Below are positions 23,004-34,929 of a stretch of 64,000 bases of DNA, piece by piece. The stretch comes from Bemisia tabaci (taxonomy: Eukaryota; Arthropoda; Insecta; Hemiptera; Aleyrodidae), in the NCBI RefSeq assembly GCF_918797505.1, contig NC_092793.1, positions 88,176,411-88,240,410 of the forward strand, written 5' to 3'. A program made the translations under genes and the position numbers. Under the pieces are notes generated by a model. That model saw only the letters and a program-made list of their open reading frames with translations, had not been told where the DNA came from and did not search any database. The stretch's first letter is position 1; every line of letters starts with the position of its first letter.

Positions 23004-24055
23004 AATCTGCTCAAAAATTTCAAAATCAATACTTCAGTCACTTGTTTATGACTGGCGATCGTGGATACCGTTTATTTTCAAAAAGTATGGGTAAGTAATT
23101 GCTCTTAACTCCTTTGCATTTTTAGGCGGCTCTGTGATTAAGTCGCTGCGCTCGAGAAGGGCACCTCTTTTTAACGATGTTCCAGAATTTATGTTGCTCA
23201 TATTTGTTTAGAAGAGTAGTTTCTAATGGTAGGTAGATTTCAAGGATTTTTTTCACAGCAAATTGCAGAATCATGAAAAATAACTCAGTAGAAATTTCAA
23301 CGAAATCCATGAATTTCCTTCACTGATGAACTATTAGTAGAGATTTTGAGCCACCGCAACCAAGAAGTGCCATTCTTGCACCCAGTGCCTCAATTTTTCT
23401 GCACATTGCAGTGCAGTGGATTCTATGAAATGAGTTTTTATCATGTCCTTACTTTCCTCTATAAAATTAAAAAAAACACAGCACTTATGCTATATCTCCA
23501 GCAAAATGCTGAGGGCATTTACTTAATATTACATTTATCACAAATAAATATCACAAACTGAAACAACTTTATTTTAAAATTGAAGACACTAAAGTTGACT
23601 ACAATTTTCAATGAGGAACTGCTATTCCTGGCTCATTTTAGGAGGAACAAAATGTGCCATTACTTCATGATCCGTTGTTGTGTCGTGTATTAGTTTCCTG
23701 TGTAGATAGGTAATGAAACAAATGAACCAAAAATAGTAGTTCCTTAAGGCTAAATGTAGTCAAAGTTTAAAAATTATCATCGGGACTTAATCATTCTTTT
23801 GTCTCTTGCCCGGTTCATCAAGAATTTGCTCATGTAAGCATACCATAAATTGAGAGTTGTGTAGTGTTTAATCATGAAAACTAAAACACATCTTCACACA
23901 GAGACATTCGATTATAATTAAAGAACACTTCAGCCGAAAATATTAGCATTAATCAATTAATAATTAAAAATTTCGGAGCCGAACCGTACCAGCCTCGTAT
24001 AAGCGCACTGTTCGTTTACCGCCAGCTGGGTCAGCTGGGGCTCACTCACCTCACC
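23004..24055. other. AT-rich stretch, no gene recognised
   Basis: Only short chance frames are seen. A segment 'gaggaactgctattcctggctcatttta' near 23609 resembles 40608-40640, so part may be an old shared repeat. Confidence 0.5.
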
Positions 24056-24139
24056 GGTGCCGTTTCGGTGTCCCGCACTTATCGGTCGGTGCGGCATGCG
24101 AATGGAAGAGAAGTGGCCATCGCTCCATTTCACAGCGCA

Positions 24140-24405
24140 CGGTCTACTCTATTCAATGTCTTTGGTAAATTCACCAGAATTTATCAACGCTTTCGTTGAG
24201 CTCAACGCTCAGCGGGTAATTTTTGTTGGGCAGTTGTGGACTTTAACGACGCATCTGTTGGTAAATTCTGGTGGATTTACCCGTTTTCCAAGATGGCTGG
24301 TCAGCGAGGTTTTTGGCTGCTGTGGACCGCTGCCGAGTTTGCTGGATTGTTGTTTTGTTATTGTTTACATCCATAACCGCCATTTTTTCGCACTTCTTCG
24401 CTAGA
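24140..24405 (+). repeat. Interspersed repeat R2
   Basis: Shares 'gctttcgttgagctcaacgctcagcgggtaa' with 32925-32955, 36848-36880 and (partly, inverted) 19365-19400. It also shares 'ggaccgctgccgagtttgct' with 32810-32840 (inverted). Several mosaic copies exist in the window, and none is coding. Confidence 0.7.
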
Positions 24406-24780
24406 GTACCTGTATAGGGAGAGTAGCGACAGATCGGTTCATGGAGGGCCTAGGGCCCAAAAGTGCAGCCACCCTTCTGAGCAACTTCTAACACACAAAA
24501 TTTCACTGCCAGCCTACAGATTTCAATTCTAACCAAGATGGCTAAGAATGTATATAAATGAGCGTTCTTTCGCAAAAATAAGTAAATTTATGCAAAAAGT
24601 AAACCAAATACGTGCTTTCTAAACGACGGTTCGTAACAATTGTATTTGTAAATCGCTCTGGACATTCGAAATTCATAGGTTGGCTGCCCTTTTGGGCCCT
24701 AACTTTATTCGCGGAGGCATCGGTGAAGGCCTGATGGACTTTCGGAGTTTCAGATCTGTCGCCAAGGCGGATTAAGAATG
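24404..24780. mobile_element. TIR element, family 4 copy 1
   Basis: Left end TAGAGTACCTGTATAGGGAG (24404 on). The body matches 35290-35673 in reverse, including 'gggcccaaaagtgcagcca' and the 'gaggcatcggtgaaggcctgatgga' block. Its right part runs into a GC-rich repeat. Confidence 0.65.
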
Positions 24781-25020
24781 GTGGTCGCATTTCGTACCCT
24801 CTGGCAGGGACCCGGAGCCAAACCGGAGCAGTAGCTCCGCTCCGAGCTCCACGCTGTCCTGGCTGCAGCCGAGGCAGTGAGAGATCTGCGTTGCAGTGGA
24901 GCCGGGCCGTTTCGGAGCCAAGCTCGGTTCGGAGCCGAGCCTGGTCCGGAGCCGGCTCCGTAACATGCCCAGCTCCGGCTGGACTTCGTGCGACAAGGCT
25001 CCAGCTCCTCCGGGCCGGCC
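24781..25020. repeat. GC-rich GGAGCC/GGCTCC repeat, copy 1
   Basis: A sharply GC-rich island full of GGAGCCGGCTCC-type palindromic words. It matches 31690-32045 in inverse orientation and starts with 'ggtggtcgcatttcgtaccc', also seen at 42906. Open frames across it are compositional artefacts. Confidence 0.65.
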
Positions 25021-25295
25021 GGAGGTTCCGATTATGACCGATTTTTCTCAGTCTATCTCTCTCGCACCTGTGTTAATCAGTGTGCTCGGTTGTTTTGTCA
25101 CATATTCTTCTCCCACGCAAGGAGATGACGCGTTATCTCCTCCCAGTTCTAGGAAATTCATGCGGGCACCCGACCATCGAGAAAGGCTTCTTTTTTCCTC
25201 TACCTCTTGCATCTTGTCTTTTCAAGTACTTCACGTCACTAATATGTATTCCATCCATCCCTGACCCCGCAGCAACTCTTTAGCTCACCGTATAA

Positions 25296-25560
25296 TGCCG
25301 CGATCAGACGCTGAATTTAGCACCTGAATGTGAAAGTCAACAGTCATCGCCCAACGGCTGAAATTTAGCAAATTCGAGTTATTTTCATCCAGATGTGTAT
25401 CAAATCTACTCGAATAGTTCAGACAAATTCAAAATTGGTCCGATGGTTGCTGAGAATCGTTGCTGAATTTTGCGCGTCACGCGCAAAATTCAGGCATCGG
25501 GCCGATGACTTCCACATTCAAGCCACATTCAGCTCCCACATTCAGCGTGTGATTGCGGCA
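25296..25560. mobile_element. Harbinger-like MITE copy 2
   Basis: Ends TGCCGCGATCAGACGCTGAA / inverse, flanked by TAA (25293-25295, 25561-25563). It is 265 bp and differs from copy 1 by a short CACGCGCAAAATT duplication in the middle. Confidence 0.85.
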
Positions 25561-25689
25561 TAAATCAACAATCTGCGTCTCTCCTATCTTTCCATGACTC
25601 GAGCCTGCTACACCGATTCATTACGAGGCCTTTCTTTGGACGGAGAAAAGGGGGGGGGGGGAAAGGCTGACGGAAAATTATCAGGCTGA

Positions 25690-26700
25690 TCGGACTCTGA
25701 GGAGCCGGTAGCAAGGTCAAAAACACAAATTATTTAATATTTTCAACTACTTTTACAAACTCAATGAACTTGGAAAGCACGCCGAACATTCGGTGGGATT
25801 TTCGGGACCTTTTTATATCGTAAAATAAGTAGAATAGGACGGGTGAAACATTTTTTTGTTGAGGAAGAACACATTCTTTACCATCTTGTCTAACAGTCAG
25901 TCAAGAAATCGGCTATTATTAATTGTTTTCAGGCATTTGTGTTGCCTTTGAAGTAGTACAAACGACAACCTCAACAGATAAATTTTCGTAACATATTGAT
26001 CTACTGGAAAAGAGTCTCTGAAAAGTGAATGCCAATGTTTGCGCGCTAGCAAGTCACTTTAAAAAAAATTTATCACTAAAAAGTCGATATGGATCGTGTT
26101 TCTCGGCCCTAATAAGGTTTTTTGGGAGGCACATAAACATTCCTCGGAAAATTAATTTTTACGCGTCCTGTTAAAACACCACAAAAAGAATCTTTGAAAA
26201 TTTGAAGGCCCAATTTTTTGTGTGCTGTCCAAGTCACTCGATAAATTGCAATTTGGTAAGAATCGCTGAAACAGTGTTTCCGGTCTTGCTATCGACTCCT
26301 CGGAGAGACAAAAACACCTAGCAAAATATTTGTTATGCTATCTTAATGTCCTGTAAGCGGAGGCTTTAGAAACAAAATTCCAATTTTTTACATGCTTGCA
26401 AGGTCGAACAAACGAATGACGTAAATCCCAGAGATTTGGACCAAATTGAGCGATATTCGGCCTATTTATGTGCTTAAAAATGGGAGAAAAACTAACAACA
26501 TCTGTAAAAATATATTCTCCCTTAATCAGTCATAAAAACGTCCCTAAAGCCTGCAATCTGATTTTCTGTGTGCTTGCTAAGTCGCTTAAAAAATCGATAA
26601 AATCATTGTATTATAGCAGTCACAAGTACGCCTAAAATTGTATTCTTAGCATATGTAGGGCAAAAAAAAGTTGTATTGATCCAAAAGCTAATCAGCACGC
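25690..26700. repeat. Degenerate satellite-like tandem array, about 177-bp period
   Basis: The block 'tgcttgcaaggtcg...' recurs at about 26040, 26219, 26391 and 26570 with spacing of about 172-179 and strong divergence. 'aaaaacac' blocks keep the same phase. No gene is seen. Confidence 0.5.
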
Positions 26701-28350
26701 CTTAAAAAGCTACGAAAATTGAGTGAGAATTCCAAATATAATGGCTCTAGCCGACTTTTATCATGCTTAACATTTGCGATGGAATCAGTAAAACACCATA
26801 AATTATGTGATATTTTTACACAGACTATAAGAGATGTGACGGATTTTTTTAGAATGCTTTGGCACACATCAGTCTGATTCCAAGACGCAATTTTTTTCTC
26901 CTATACATTTTTGAAATTCAAAAGTCGACACCCCTCAGATAAACTGTTACTTTATCCGAGTCGCTTGATTTGGTCGAAATCTTAGTGATTTTCGCTATTT
27001 TCCCCCCGAATTGGTAAGTTGTATACAAAAGTGGAATTTAGACCTCTAAAGACCTCATTTCTAGGAAATAGAGTACCTATATAGGAAATGTTGATTGTTG
27101 GTATTACATATGTCCCTTGAAGGACCCTGGAGGAAGGATTAAAATACGATTTTCATCGACTTTTCAAGCACAATTGTACCTGTTTTTTGAGTATCGTGGC
27201 AAGTACGCAAAAATTATGGGCCTTTAATCTTCAAAGGCTCTTATCACAGAGGATGAGCATGGCAAAAAAGTATTTTCTTGAGCGTTGTACTTCCTAAGAG
27301 GCGACAAAAAGGCGACTTTTGACTGAGTACTTGTTCAGTCTTTTTTGACTACAATAAATATCGAAGCCTCGGACGGGAGTTGCATTTTCTGTCGATTTGG
27401 TGCCATGGCCCTAAGGAAATAAAATTCGGTTGATTGGTGAAACTTCTTGATAGTCATATTTTTCCCTGAAAATTCCACGAACACCTAACGGAAGAGTCTT
27501 GCCGTATGTAGCGCACTTATAGTTCAAATGGCGCGCCCCAGCTCTCTTAAAATCTGGTAATCGTTAGATCAGCAAAATTTGATGTCTCGCTCTAAAATGA
27601 ATAAAGAAGTTATTTTCCTGCTAATTTACCATAAACCATTTTCTCCCATAAAGTAATGAGACTGTGCGAAATAAGACACAAGGGTTGATTGGACGTTGCT
27701 TTTAAGATGTAGTCTTGTGTGTACTATCGTCGGGGGGGGGGGGGGGGGGGTTCGCTCACACCCGTCGCATTCTAAATGTTTCTTCAACCTTTCTATTGGG
27801 CCAAACAAGAAAATAAAAAATGTTAGACATGCTATAGGTTGGCTAGAAATATAAAAAAAAAGAATGATACTGAGCTAAAAAATACCTAATATGAAACCAA
27901 GATAACTAATGGGGTTGTAAAATTTTAATGTATAAGTCTGCCGAGTAACCGGTCTTTTTTAGCGTTCTACTATGAATTTTCACAGGTTTTAAAGATTTAA
28001 AAATGGATTAATTGTTAGGTTTTGGAGTACCATAAATTGGGCAGACGAGTTTTGTTTTCTTCACAAAACTGCTTTAAAAGAATATCTAACACTGGGCAAA
28101 AAATTAGGGGTTGAAAATTTAAATTGACCGGGGCCTATTTTTCCAATTCTGGGGAAGAGGATTTTTATTGACTCAGGAAATCACTATAAAAAATCGTTTT
28201 ACTCCTAGACTAAAAAAATTCGCGATTCATAAACCCCGCTGCGTCAACACACTGCTATAAATGCCATTCCTTGTATTGGACATTTCTAAAGTGTAATTAC
28301 ATTTTTCCAGGTATGGGATAGGGTATTTCACAGAATTTTTGACCCTGAAA
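26701..28350. other. No gene recognised; poly-G tract
   Basis: The stretch is AT-rich with short chance frames. A poly-G run of 18-20 bases lies at about 27731-27750. A partial family-3/4 TIR word 'tagagtacctatatagg' is at about 27069. Confidence 0.5.
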
Positions 28351-28354
28351 CCGA

Positions 28355-28993
28355 AAAGAACCACACACAGAACAGGGGGGGGGGGGGGGCTCAGTGGCTC
28401 CCAGCAGATTTAGATGAAACTTTCATAGATTGATATAAAGTTCATCGTTAGCACAAAGCCAAAACATCAGCTCACTCTAACGAGTAAAAGCCGAGATTTT
28501 CGCGATTGAACCCGGAATATTTTCTATTAGGTATGTCACAGCATGGCGGACGAATTAAGAATCCTCTCTCCTTTGGTTGTTTGGCGTTCTTGATCAGACC
28601 CCTCACACAGTTAGGTGCTTTTTGTCGGCCAATTCTGTTTCAGTGTTTCAGTAACTCTTTGTCATCTCGGACTCCATCATATCGCATGGCCTACGCGTAC
28701 ATGACCGTATGGAAGGAGCGAACAAGATCGTAGCTACCTGCGGAGGGGGCGGGTGTGTCTTCTGGCCGCAGTGTTCTTCACAGGCTAGGAAGGGCTCCGC
28801 GAAACGCTTATTTACCTCCTTCGCACAGAAAATTGTCCGGGTTCAATCGCAAATATCTCTGCCTCTACCCGTTAGAATGAGCTTATTTTTTCCAGCTTTG
28901 TGCTGATGATTCATCATGATTATGTCAATTAATTAAAGTTTCATCAAAATCGACCGGGAGTCACTGAGCCCCGTGTTGTATGCGGGGTTCTTT
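28355..28993. mobile_element. TIR/foldback element with poly-G
   Basis: The left part (AAGAACCACACACAGAACAG, a poly-G run, then CTCAGTGGCTCCC...GATGAAACT) is inverted at 28935-28993 (AGTTTCATC...GGGAGTCACTGAG...GGGGTTCTT). The interior open frames (28506-28906) lack recognisable domains. Confidence 0.65.
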
Positions 28994-29492
28994 CCCCGGT
29001 ATTTGTTACTTTGGCACTTTTGCAAAAAAACTGGAACTAGGTATTATAAAAAAGAAAATAATTAAATGAAAATCACAATAAATAAAAACTTGTTGCTTTG
29101 AAGTACCTGATTTTCCAAGAAAATGATAAGATATGCGTAAAGAAAATTACTAAGAGCAGTTTTGAGCTTAGCGCCAATAATTACGGAGACGATGTTTTAT
29201 CGTTTTACTGGAAATATTATATTTATATTTCGCTTGCTTTGAGATGTGAGATAACAATGAAAGTCTTAAATGGCTAATACCATGATACCATATTATACGA
29301 GGTAAAGAGAACATGGGAGGGTACATTAACCCCAAATATTTTGCATCAGGAATTCTGGGAGCAAAGTTACGCTTTTAACAGCGATTTTTAATATCGGCAC
29401 ACCCTCTCAAATGACCTACACCTGTTAAGTGAAGAAACACGTTCCATGTGATTTGCATTCGAAACAGAAAATGTAGTCTGCATGTATAGGTA

Positions 29493-29770
29493 CGAGGTGT
29501 GGTCAAAAAGTTCCCGGACTGGTGCCGCCCTGGGCTGAAAAATGGTCCAAACGAGCTAAAATTAGGCTCATTTGAAAGCTTATACTCTCACGAGTACACT
29601 CTTTTTTAGTTTTTGAAAAAATATTTATTAGTTTTCGTACAGCGTCAATTTTACGGAGACGTGTCTGCTAACGAGAAATGACCAACATCCACTTCCAACT
29701 TTGAGGTGGCTGATCAGACAGGTGCATCCAGCGATCACGCTGATATGAGTCTATCCTACCTCTGGTGTAC
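29493..29770 (+). mobile_element. Truncated mariner-like end
   Basis: TA then CGAGGTGTGGTCAAAAAGTTCCCGGACT-type terminus (first 20: CGAGGTGTGGTCAAAAAGTT), the classic layout of mariner ends. The opposite end was not found, so the length is unknown and no transposase is readable. Confidence 0.6.
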
Positions 29771-29977
29771 TTGCACGAGATAAACCACTATTGTTTACCT
29801 GAAATGTGTCACTTGGAACGCGTCAATATGCAATTTTTCGAACTGAACTCGAAATGAATGGGAAAGGAAATGAAATGAGGATATGATTACTAATATGCAA
29901 TCAGAAAGAATAAAACAAAAACATCAGAGAAATTTATATGCGATGAAAGTATAAGAAAAAAAAAACACGAGTGAGCT

Positions 29978-30050
29978 CATTGCGATTCGGAACTCGAACT
30001 ATACTATCGTTGAGCAGTTTTTAGACCGCTACGCCACCGATAATCTTCTT
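29978..30050 (-). other. tRNA-like SINE head
   Basis: On the minus strand: A-box TGGCGTAGCGG, then B-box GTTCGAGTTCC at tRNA-like distance. A poly-A tract (29955-29966, plus strand) lies just beyond. Stems are imperfect, so it is a retroposed tRNA relative. Confidence 0.5.
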
Positions 30051-30319
30051 AAGAGGTAAAGATGAACTTTTGCTACTTCAGCAAGTCAAATCGCGGAAGG
30101 AGATCCATGGATTGTCTTTTTCCGCCACCCGATGGGATGACGTCCCAGTCAGATGCGTTTTTGAAGAAATGATCGATCCCCATCATCGCTTCATCTCCAC
30201 ACATCTATTCAAGTGCAAATGATGGCACGCTCCGGCAACAAGGTTCTGTGACGAAATCATTTTTGCCTCCAGAGTCCCCAAAATGTATACATCTTAGTGA
30301 TCAAATGTCCTATCACTGA

Positions 30320-30437
30320 GAAAAATGGCTCACGGAGCGAGCCGAATGTCACTCGCGTAGCGAGTGATCGGGGGTCCAGGGGGCGCAGCCCCTTGGCTGG
30401 CCGTGACGGACGCGCAAAGCGCGTCCAGAACGGCTAG
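30320..30437 (+). mobile_element. Helitron 3' terminus, second family
   Basis: The stretch ends with hairpin GGACGCGC-AAA-GCGCGTCC (30408-30426), a short spacer and CTAG (30434-30437) followed by T. Three more small hairpins precede it: GCTCacgGAGC, CACTCGcgtaGCGAGTG and a GGGGGC/GCCCC one. No Rep or helicase is found nearby, so it is a non-autonomous copy of unknown 5' extent. Confidence 0.65.
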
Positions 30438-31074
30438 TATGAGTATATATTTACAGATATAATCAGGATCTTGGTGGTCCAAAAAAGTCAGTCCCCCTCT
30501 TTCGTGAAGTAACGAAAAATGAGAGGAAGAGACACATATTGGTATTGGTTGCAATTTCACGTTAATTCTTCCTCTTCTTCTTTTAAATCCTCTTTTTATG
30601 GTACTGCATATGATGTAAATGCAATTCTTGTAGCACATGATTTCTTTGACGGATTTTTCTCATACTTGTAATTTCCTGTTGATGTCTCGTGCTTAATTTC
30701 ATTGCGTCGTTAGAAACGAGACCATGATAGCAAAAAGTTAGCCTCTGTTATTAACAAAAAACTAGAATTTTCAGAAATAAAATAAAAAAATAAAAAAAAC
30801 CGTTAATCCATTGCCAAAAACAATTTCCTGGAGAAGGATAATTTCCTTATATAATGGCGGAGAGGGTTACCAACCCCAATCTTACGTACACCTCTTATTT
30901 AAAAAAATAATATTTTCCCAAATAAAAGCTACTATAGGTCCATCACTAAAAAAAGCTATACTCCAAGCGTATTCGTTATTTTTTTTAAAAAAAATTGTGA
31001 GAGGGAGTATGGCCAATCCTACAATATTCAAAGGGAAGAGGGGGGCAGGTTGCCACACGGGCGCTTACTTTCCG

Positions 31075-31152
31075 CGCGGGGGGGGGGGGTGTGAGGGGTG
31101 TGTGAGGGTGTGGGGGGGGGGTGGGGGGGGTGGTGGTGGTGGTGGTGGTTAT
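31075..31152. repeat. G-rich / (GGT)n simple repeat
   Basis: Runs of 8-12 G separated by T or TGTGAG, ending in (GGT)n. On the plus strand it has many G-tracts capable of quadruplex folding. The Gly/Val-rich frames are artefacts. Confidence 0.9.
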
Positions 31153-31689
31153 TAAAAAGGCGGCCAAAATAGCTCACTTAATAAAACAACGGTCCTTATC
31201 CAGACAAACGTTTGTAAGGATTGTTAATAGTATTTTTTTTAATAATAATATATTTTTCCTCGTGGGGTCGGGGGATTTACTGCGATTACAAGACAAGACT
31301 TGTAAAAGCAATGCAACACGCATAAGCAGCTGCCATCCGGACGATAATCTTGGTCGTGCGATGGTCCATGATGAGCTTGAGCTCACTAAGAAAGGTGATA
31401 GAAAATTCAAGCATGAAATGCTGTTGAAGGGACGGGAGTCACTGGAGTGGCCAAGGGCCGAGGGAATAACAAAATGTTGTGTGGAATAGACAGCCGCCAA
31501 ATCACACTAGAGTGCCTAGACAGGAAGCCGGCCGGCCGATGGGTGAAAAACAAAAATGACAGAAAGTAGAAGCATTGAGGATGCGATGGATTGTGCGTAC
31601 AAGGAAGGGAGAGGGATAAAAAGGTTGCGATAAGTAAGAGTGGGGCGGGGAGGGGGGCGGGGGAAGTCATAGTCCGAGATACAGACCGA

Positions 31690-32045
31690 AACCGGAGCGG
31701 AGCCGGCTCCGTTTCAGCGAAGCTCCGAATTCTGAAACGGAGCTTGCCTCGCGCAGAGCCAGCTACCGGCCGGAGCCGACCGTGTTACATGCTCGGCTCC
31801 GGCCCAGGCGGCTCCGCTGGCAGAGGACGGCTCTTCAGCCCGATGCTCCGTGCGTGGCTCGGCTCTCAATCGGAGCACGGAGCCGGAGCCGGCTCCGGGT
31901 CCCTGCCCTCTGGACGTCACACTGTATCGGGCACATCGGGTACATGGGCCGGCCGAGGCCGGGGGGGTCGGATTGCACGGCAAAACCAGTACCCTCCTGA
32001 CGTCACATCGCTTCAAGATGGCAGCCAAAATCGAAATGCGACCAC
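31690..32045. repeat. GC-rich GGAGCC/GGCTCC repeat, copy 2 (inverted)
   Basis: Inverse relative of 24781-25020, with many GGAGCCGGCTCC words. It ends in 'aaatgcgaccaccattctt' plus a family-4 TIR remnant at 32062-32098. No protein is supported. Confidence 0.6.
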
Positions 32046-32097
32046 CATTCTTTATCCGCCTTGATCTGTCGCTACTCTCCCTATACAGGTACTCTAT

Positions 32098-32372
32098 TCT
32101 TCGCCACATGTTCGTCACTAGACTGACTTGCAATTGCTTATTGCGTCAATTTCGTAATAATGTGGGTGTTGATAAGATTTTTAAATGTTAAAAATATTAA
32201 AGTTCAATAAAACTTAACCTCCAAATCCGCAGAATCCGACGGGAATTTAATAACGACACCTCGATTTTCTCCCGTCTGTTGAGCTGACGTCGTCGTCGCT
32301 GACATCAATCCTGCTGAGATTCAGCCATTTTTGTTAGGCAGTAAAAGTAATTTAACAACGCACCTATGGAAC
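32098..32372 (-). repeat. Interspersed repeat R1 copy 2 (inverted)
   Basis: Matches 19402-19740 and 42991-43310 in reverse orientation, including 'cgaggtgtcgttgttaaatt' and 'gacgtcgtcgtcgctgac'. Non-coding. Confidence 0.8.
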
Positions 32373-32443
32373 CTACTCTAATGGAACCATGCTGAGGGCT
32401 GAGCGATTTTGCTGAGAAGATGGCGGCCTTTGCTTACCTCAGC

Positions 32444-32781
32444 CAGAGACAAGAGACCCTCCACAAGTATTTTGGCCATGGTGGAAGCTTTTACTTTCGG
32501 GACTTCAGCATTCTACGACTTACCTACATGGTTGATGTTCAACAACATGTTGGCAGTTTCGTTTTACAAACAAGCCGAAAATGGCCGACGTTTGGGCAAG
32601 TTGTTTGGCTCATGACGTCATCCGAAGCTCATCATCGACCATGTAGGTAAGTCAACAGCCGAAACTAGCGTGATGACTGTTGCTCCCTAATAATTGTCCA
32701 TAAGGAATTGTTGAAACCCCGAAAGTAGAAGCTTCCACATGTCGCTATAGGAGGCCAGTGGAGGGTCTCTTGTCTCTTCTG
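32444..32781. mobile_element. hAT-type MITE, family 5, intact copy
   Basis: Inverted ends CAGAGACAAGAGACCCTCCA, with a perfect 8-bp duplication ACCTCAGC at 32436-32443 and 32782-32789. Length is 338 bp, non-coding. This copy defines the family also seen, interrupted, at 12986-14595. Confidence 0.9.
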
Positions 32782-32789
32782 ACCTCAGC

Positions 32790-32998
32790 GGATAACTCAG
32801 CGGATAACAACAATCCAGCAAACTCGGCAGCGGTCCACAGCAGCCGAGAACCTCGCTGAGCTGTTGGCCAGTTTGCTGAGCAGCCATCTTGGAAAACGGG
32901 TAAATCCACCAGAATTTACCAACGCTTTCGTTGAGCTCAACGCTCAGCGGGTAATTTTCGTTGGGCAGTTGTGGACTTTAACAACGCATCTAAGGTTA
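32790..32998 (-). repeat. Interspersed repeat R2 copy
   Basis: About 200 bp shared with 24140-24350 (R2). Parts also occur at 36825-36920 and 19330-19400. Non-coding mosaic. Confidence 0.65.
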
Positions 32999-32999
32999 G

Positions 33000-33564
33000 A
33001 GGCCCGACTGGATAAGGAAGAATTGGATCGCGATAAACAGAAAGGAACCAAGCCACATCAGCTGTTGTCAACTTTAATTCGGCAATTTAATTTTTAACAT
33101 GAAAACGGTTGTTCAGATTTTCGTGCAAATTTCGGTAAATTTTCTCCATAGTCCGAAGCTAATTCCTTAAAATTTTCGAAGGAATCCACACAGACTTTCT
33201 CTCGTAAAAAATTAAATTGCCCGGTTAAATTTGGCAATAGCTGATGTGGCTTGGTTCCTTTCTGTTAAACGCGGTCCAATTGAAACAGAAGTTGGAGCCG
33301 TGAGCAAGCAGTTGCGTACGTTGGCGCGAGAGTGCGCGGCGAGCGGAATCCCATACCACTGCGCTGATTGGCCACGCGAGAGTTGTGGACGGACGGTGTA
33401 TAAAAAATTGCCTACGTGGAGGTGGTCCGGCAGCAACATACCAGCCGCTAGTCACTGGAAAACAATAGAAAATAGTAGTTGCGTACGTTGCCAGCGAGCG
33501 CGCTGCGAGCGCTTCTGTTTCAATTACCTAGCATTGAGTCGGGCCTTAACCTTCTATACTCTCT
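33000..33564 (-). mobile_element. hAT-like element, CAGAGAGTA family, reversed copy
   Basis: The right end 'gggccttaaccttctatactctct' is the inverse of the left end of 13024-14281. The left inverted end (GGTTAGAGGCCCGACT) lacks the terminal bases, so the copy is incomplete. The body matches 13970-14270 in reverse. Confidence 0.65.
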
Positions 33565-33586
33565 AATAACAACAATCCATCAAACT

Positions 33587-34503
33587 CATAGAGTACAATA
33601 GAGTCGCAAAGTACTGGAGCGCCGATGAAGCCAATCCATGAACAGGCGTTTCCGAGCCGCGTGTGCTCCGAAAAGTGTGAACCATTTGTGAACCCAACGG
33701 CATTTTGTAACACGGCGGTTTATGGAGAGATCAAGAACTGCTTGTGTTTTTTAGGTATTTTATAATTCAATCAGCATTAATTTTTGCAAATTTTGCTATT
33801 TAAAGGTAGTCAAAGCCATAATGAATCCATTGATGTATATTACTCCTGGATAATATTCATATTGGGATTTAATTTCTGACTTATACCAAGTGTGAACCAA
33901 CCGGCATTTCTTATCACGGCGGCTTACGGGAAAAGCAACGACTGCCTATGTTTTTTCGACATTTTTTAATTCCATCGACATTAATTTGTGCAAATTTTGC
34001 TATAATTAGATAGTCAAAGCCATAATGAATCCATTGATGTATATTACTCCTGGATAATATTCATACAGGGATTTAATTTCTGACTTATACCAAGTGTGAA
34101 CCAACCGGAATTTTTTAACACGGTGGCTTATGGAGAAATCAAGGACTGCTTGTATTTTTTCGACTTTTTTTAATTCCTTCGGTATTAATTTGTACAAATT
34201 TTGCTTTAAATAGGTATCCAAAGCCATAACGAATCCATTAATGTATGTTACTCCTGGATAATATTCATATGTGGACTCAATTTCAGACTTATTACCGGCC
34301 TACTTGGCTGGTTCAATGTGTGTGGACCTAGCCGGCGAACGGAGCCGAGTCGGGAGTGGGGAGGTGGGGAGCGCTGAGCGCGAGTCTCTGCGCGTGCGTC
34401 ATCGCTGGTCGCCGCATACTAGTCTCCGGAGAACTGGACAAAACAGCCTCGAAAAGTGACTTCAACGGCGATCCAGTACTTTGCGACTCTATTGTACTCT
34501 ATG
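33587..34503. mobile_element. hAT-type element, family 2 long copy, with 204-bp array
   Basis: Inverted ends of about 32 bp starting CATAGAGTACAATAGAGTCG. The family matches 18147-18461, but this copy is longer because of an internal tandem array. No clear target duplication is visible. Confidence 0.75.
33688..34299. repeat. Tandem repeat, 204-bp unit, 3 copies
   Basis: 'gtgaacc(c/a)aacgg' or its variants start at 33688, 33892 and 34096, exactly 204 bp apart. Unit 3 is the most diverged. Non-coding. Confidence 0.9.
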
Positions 34504-34504
34504 A

Positions 34505-34910
34505 CACTCATATTTTTTTAACTTTAGGTTAGTTTCAGTCCGTCGTCGACCGACTCATTTCATTTGGGAGTAACGTTGATCTAAAACTGTAACGGCCTGT
34601 TTGAACCTGCAGAACCACCATGAGCAGAAGAAAAACTAACTTTATCTGAGATTACTGCCTGTTACCGAGCAAAAGTAGGTGTATTTTATTAGGACGCAGA
34701 CCGAACTTTCTTAGTATATTCGTTTTAGGAATTTAAAATACGTTTCAAAGAAGAAATGTGCAAAAATCAAGAGGACAAGTTCAAATCAAATTTCCGTTTG
34801 CCGCCATGGATTCCCGCGCTCATTTACACACTCACACAAGCGCGCAGCGCCGAACCTAGCTTCACTTTTTCCCCGTGCTTTTAGATACGAGCGCTCCGTC
34901 TTTATGTCTT
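34505..34910 (-). repeat. Repeat carrying two empty sites
   Basis: Part of it (34505-34850) is the inverse of 14860-15003 joined to 16017-16200, and part (34862-34910) parallels 16330-16365 joined to 16802-16820. It lacks the palindrome (single TA at 34676-34677) and lacks the MITE (single GTCTTTAT at 34898-34905). Confidence 0.85.
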
Positions 34911-34929
34911 TGACTGGGCCCCATGGAGA

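Noticed and set aside
31591..32064. Gly/Ser/Arg-rich frames on both strands
   Set aside because: Artefacts of the GC-rich GGAGCC repeat, open on both strands.
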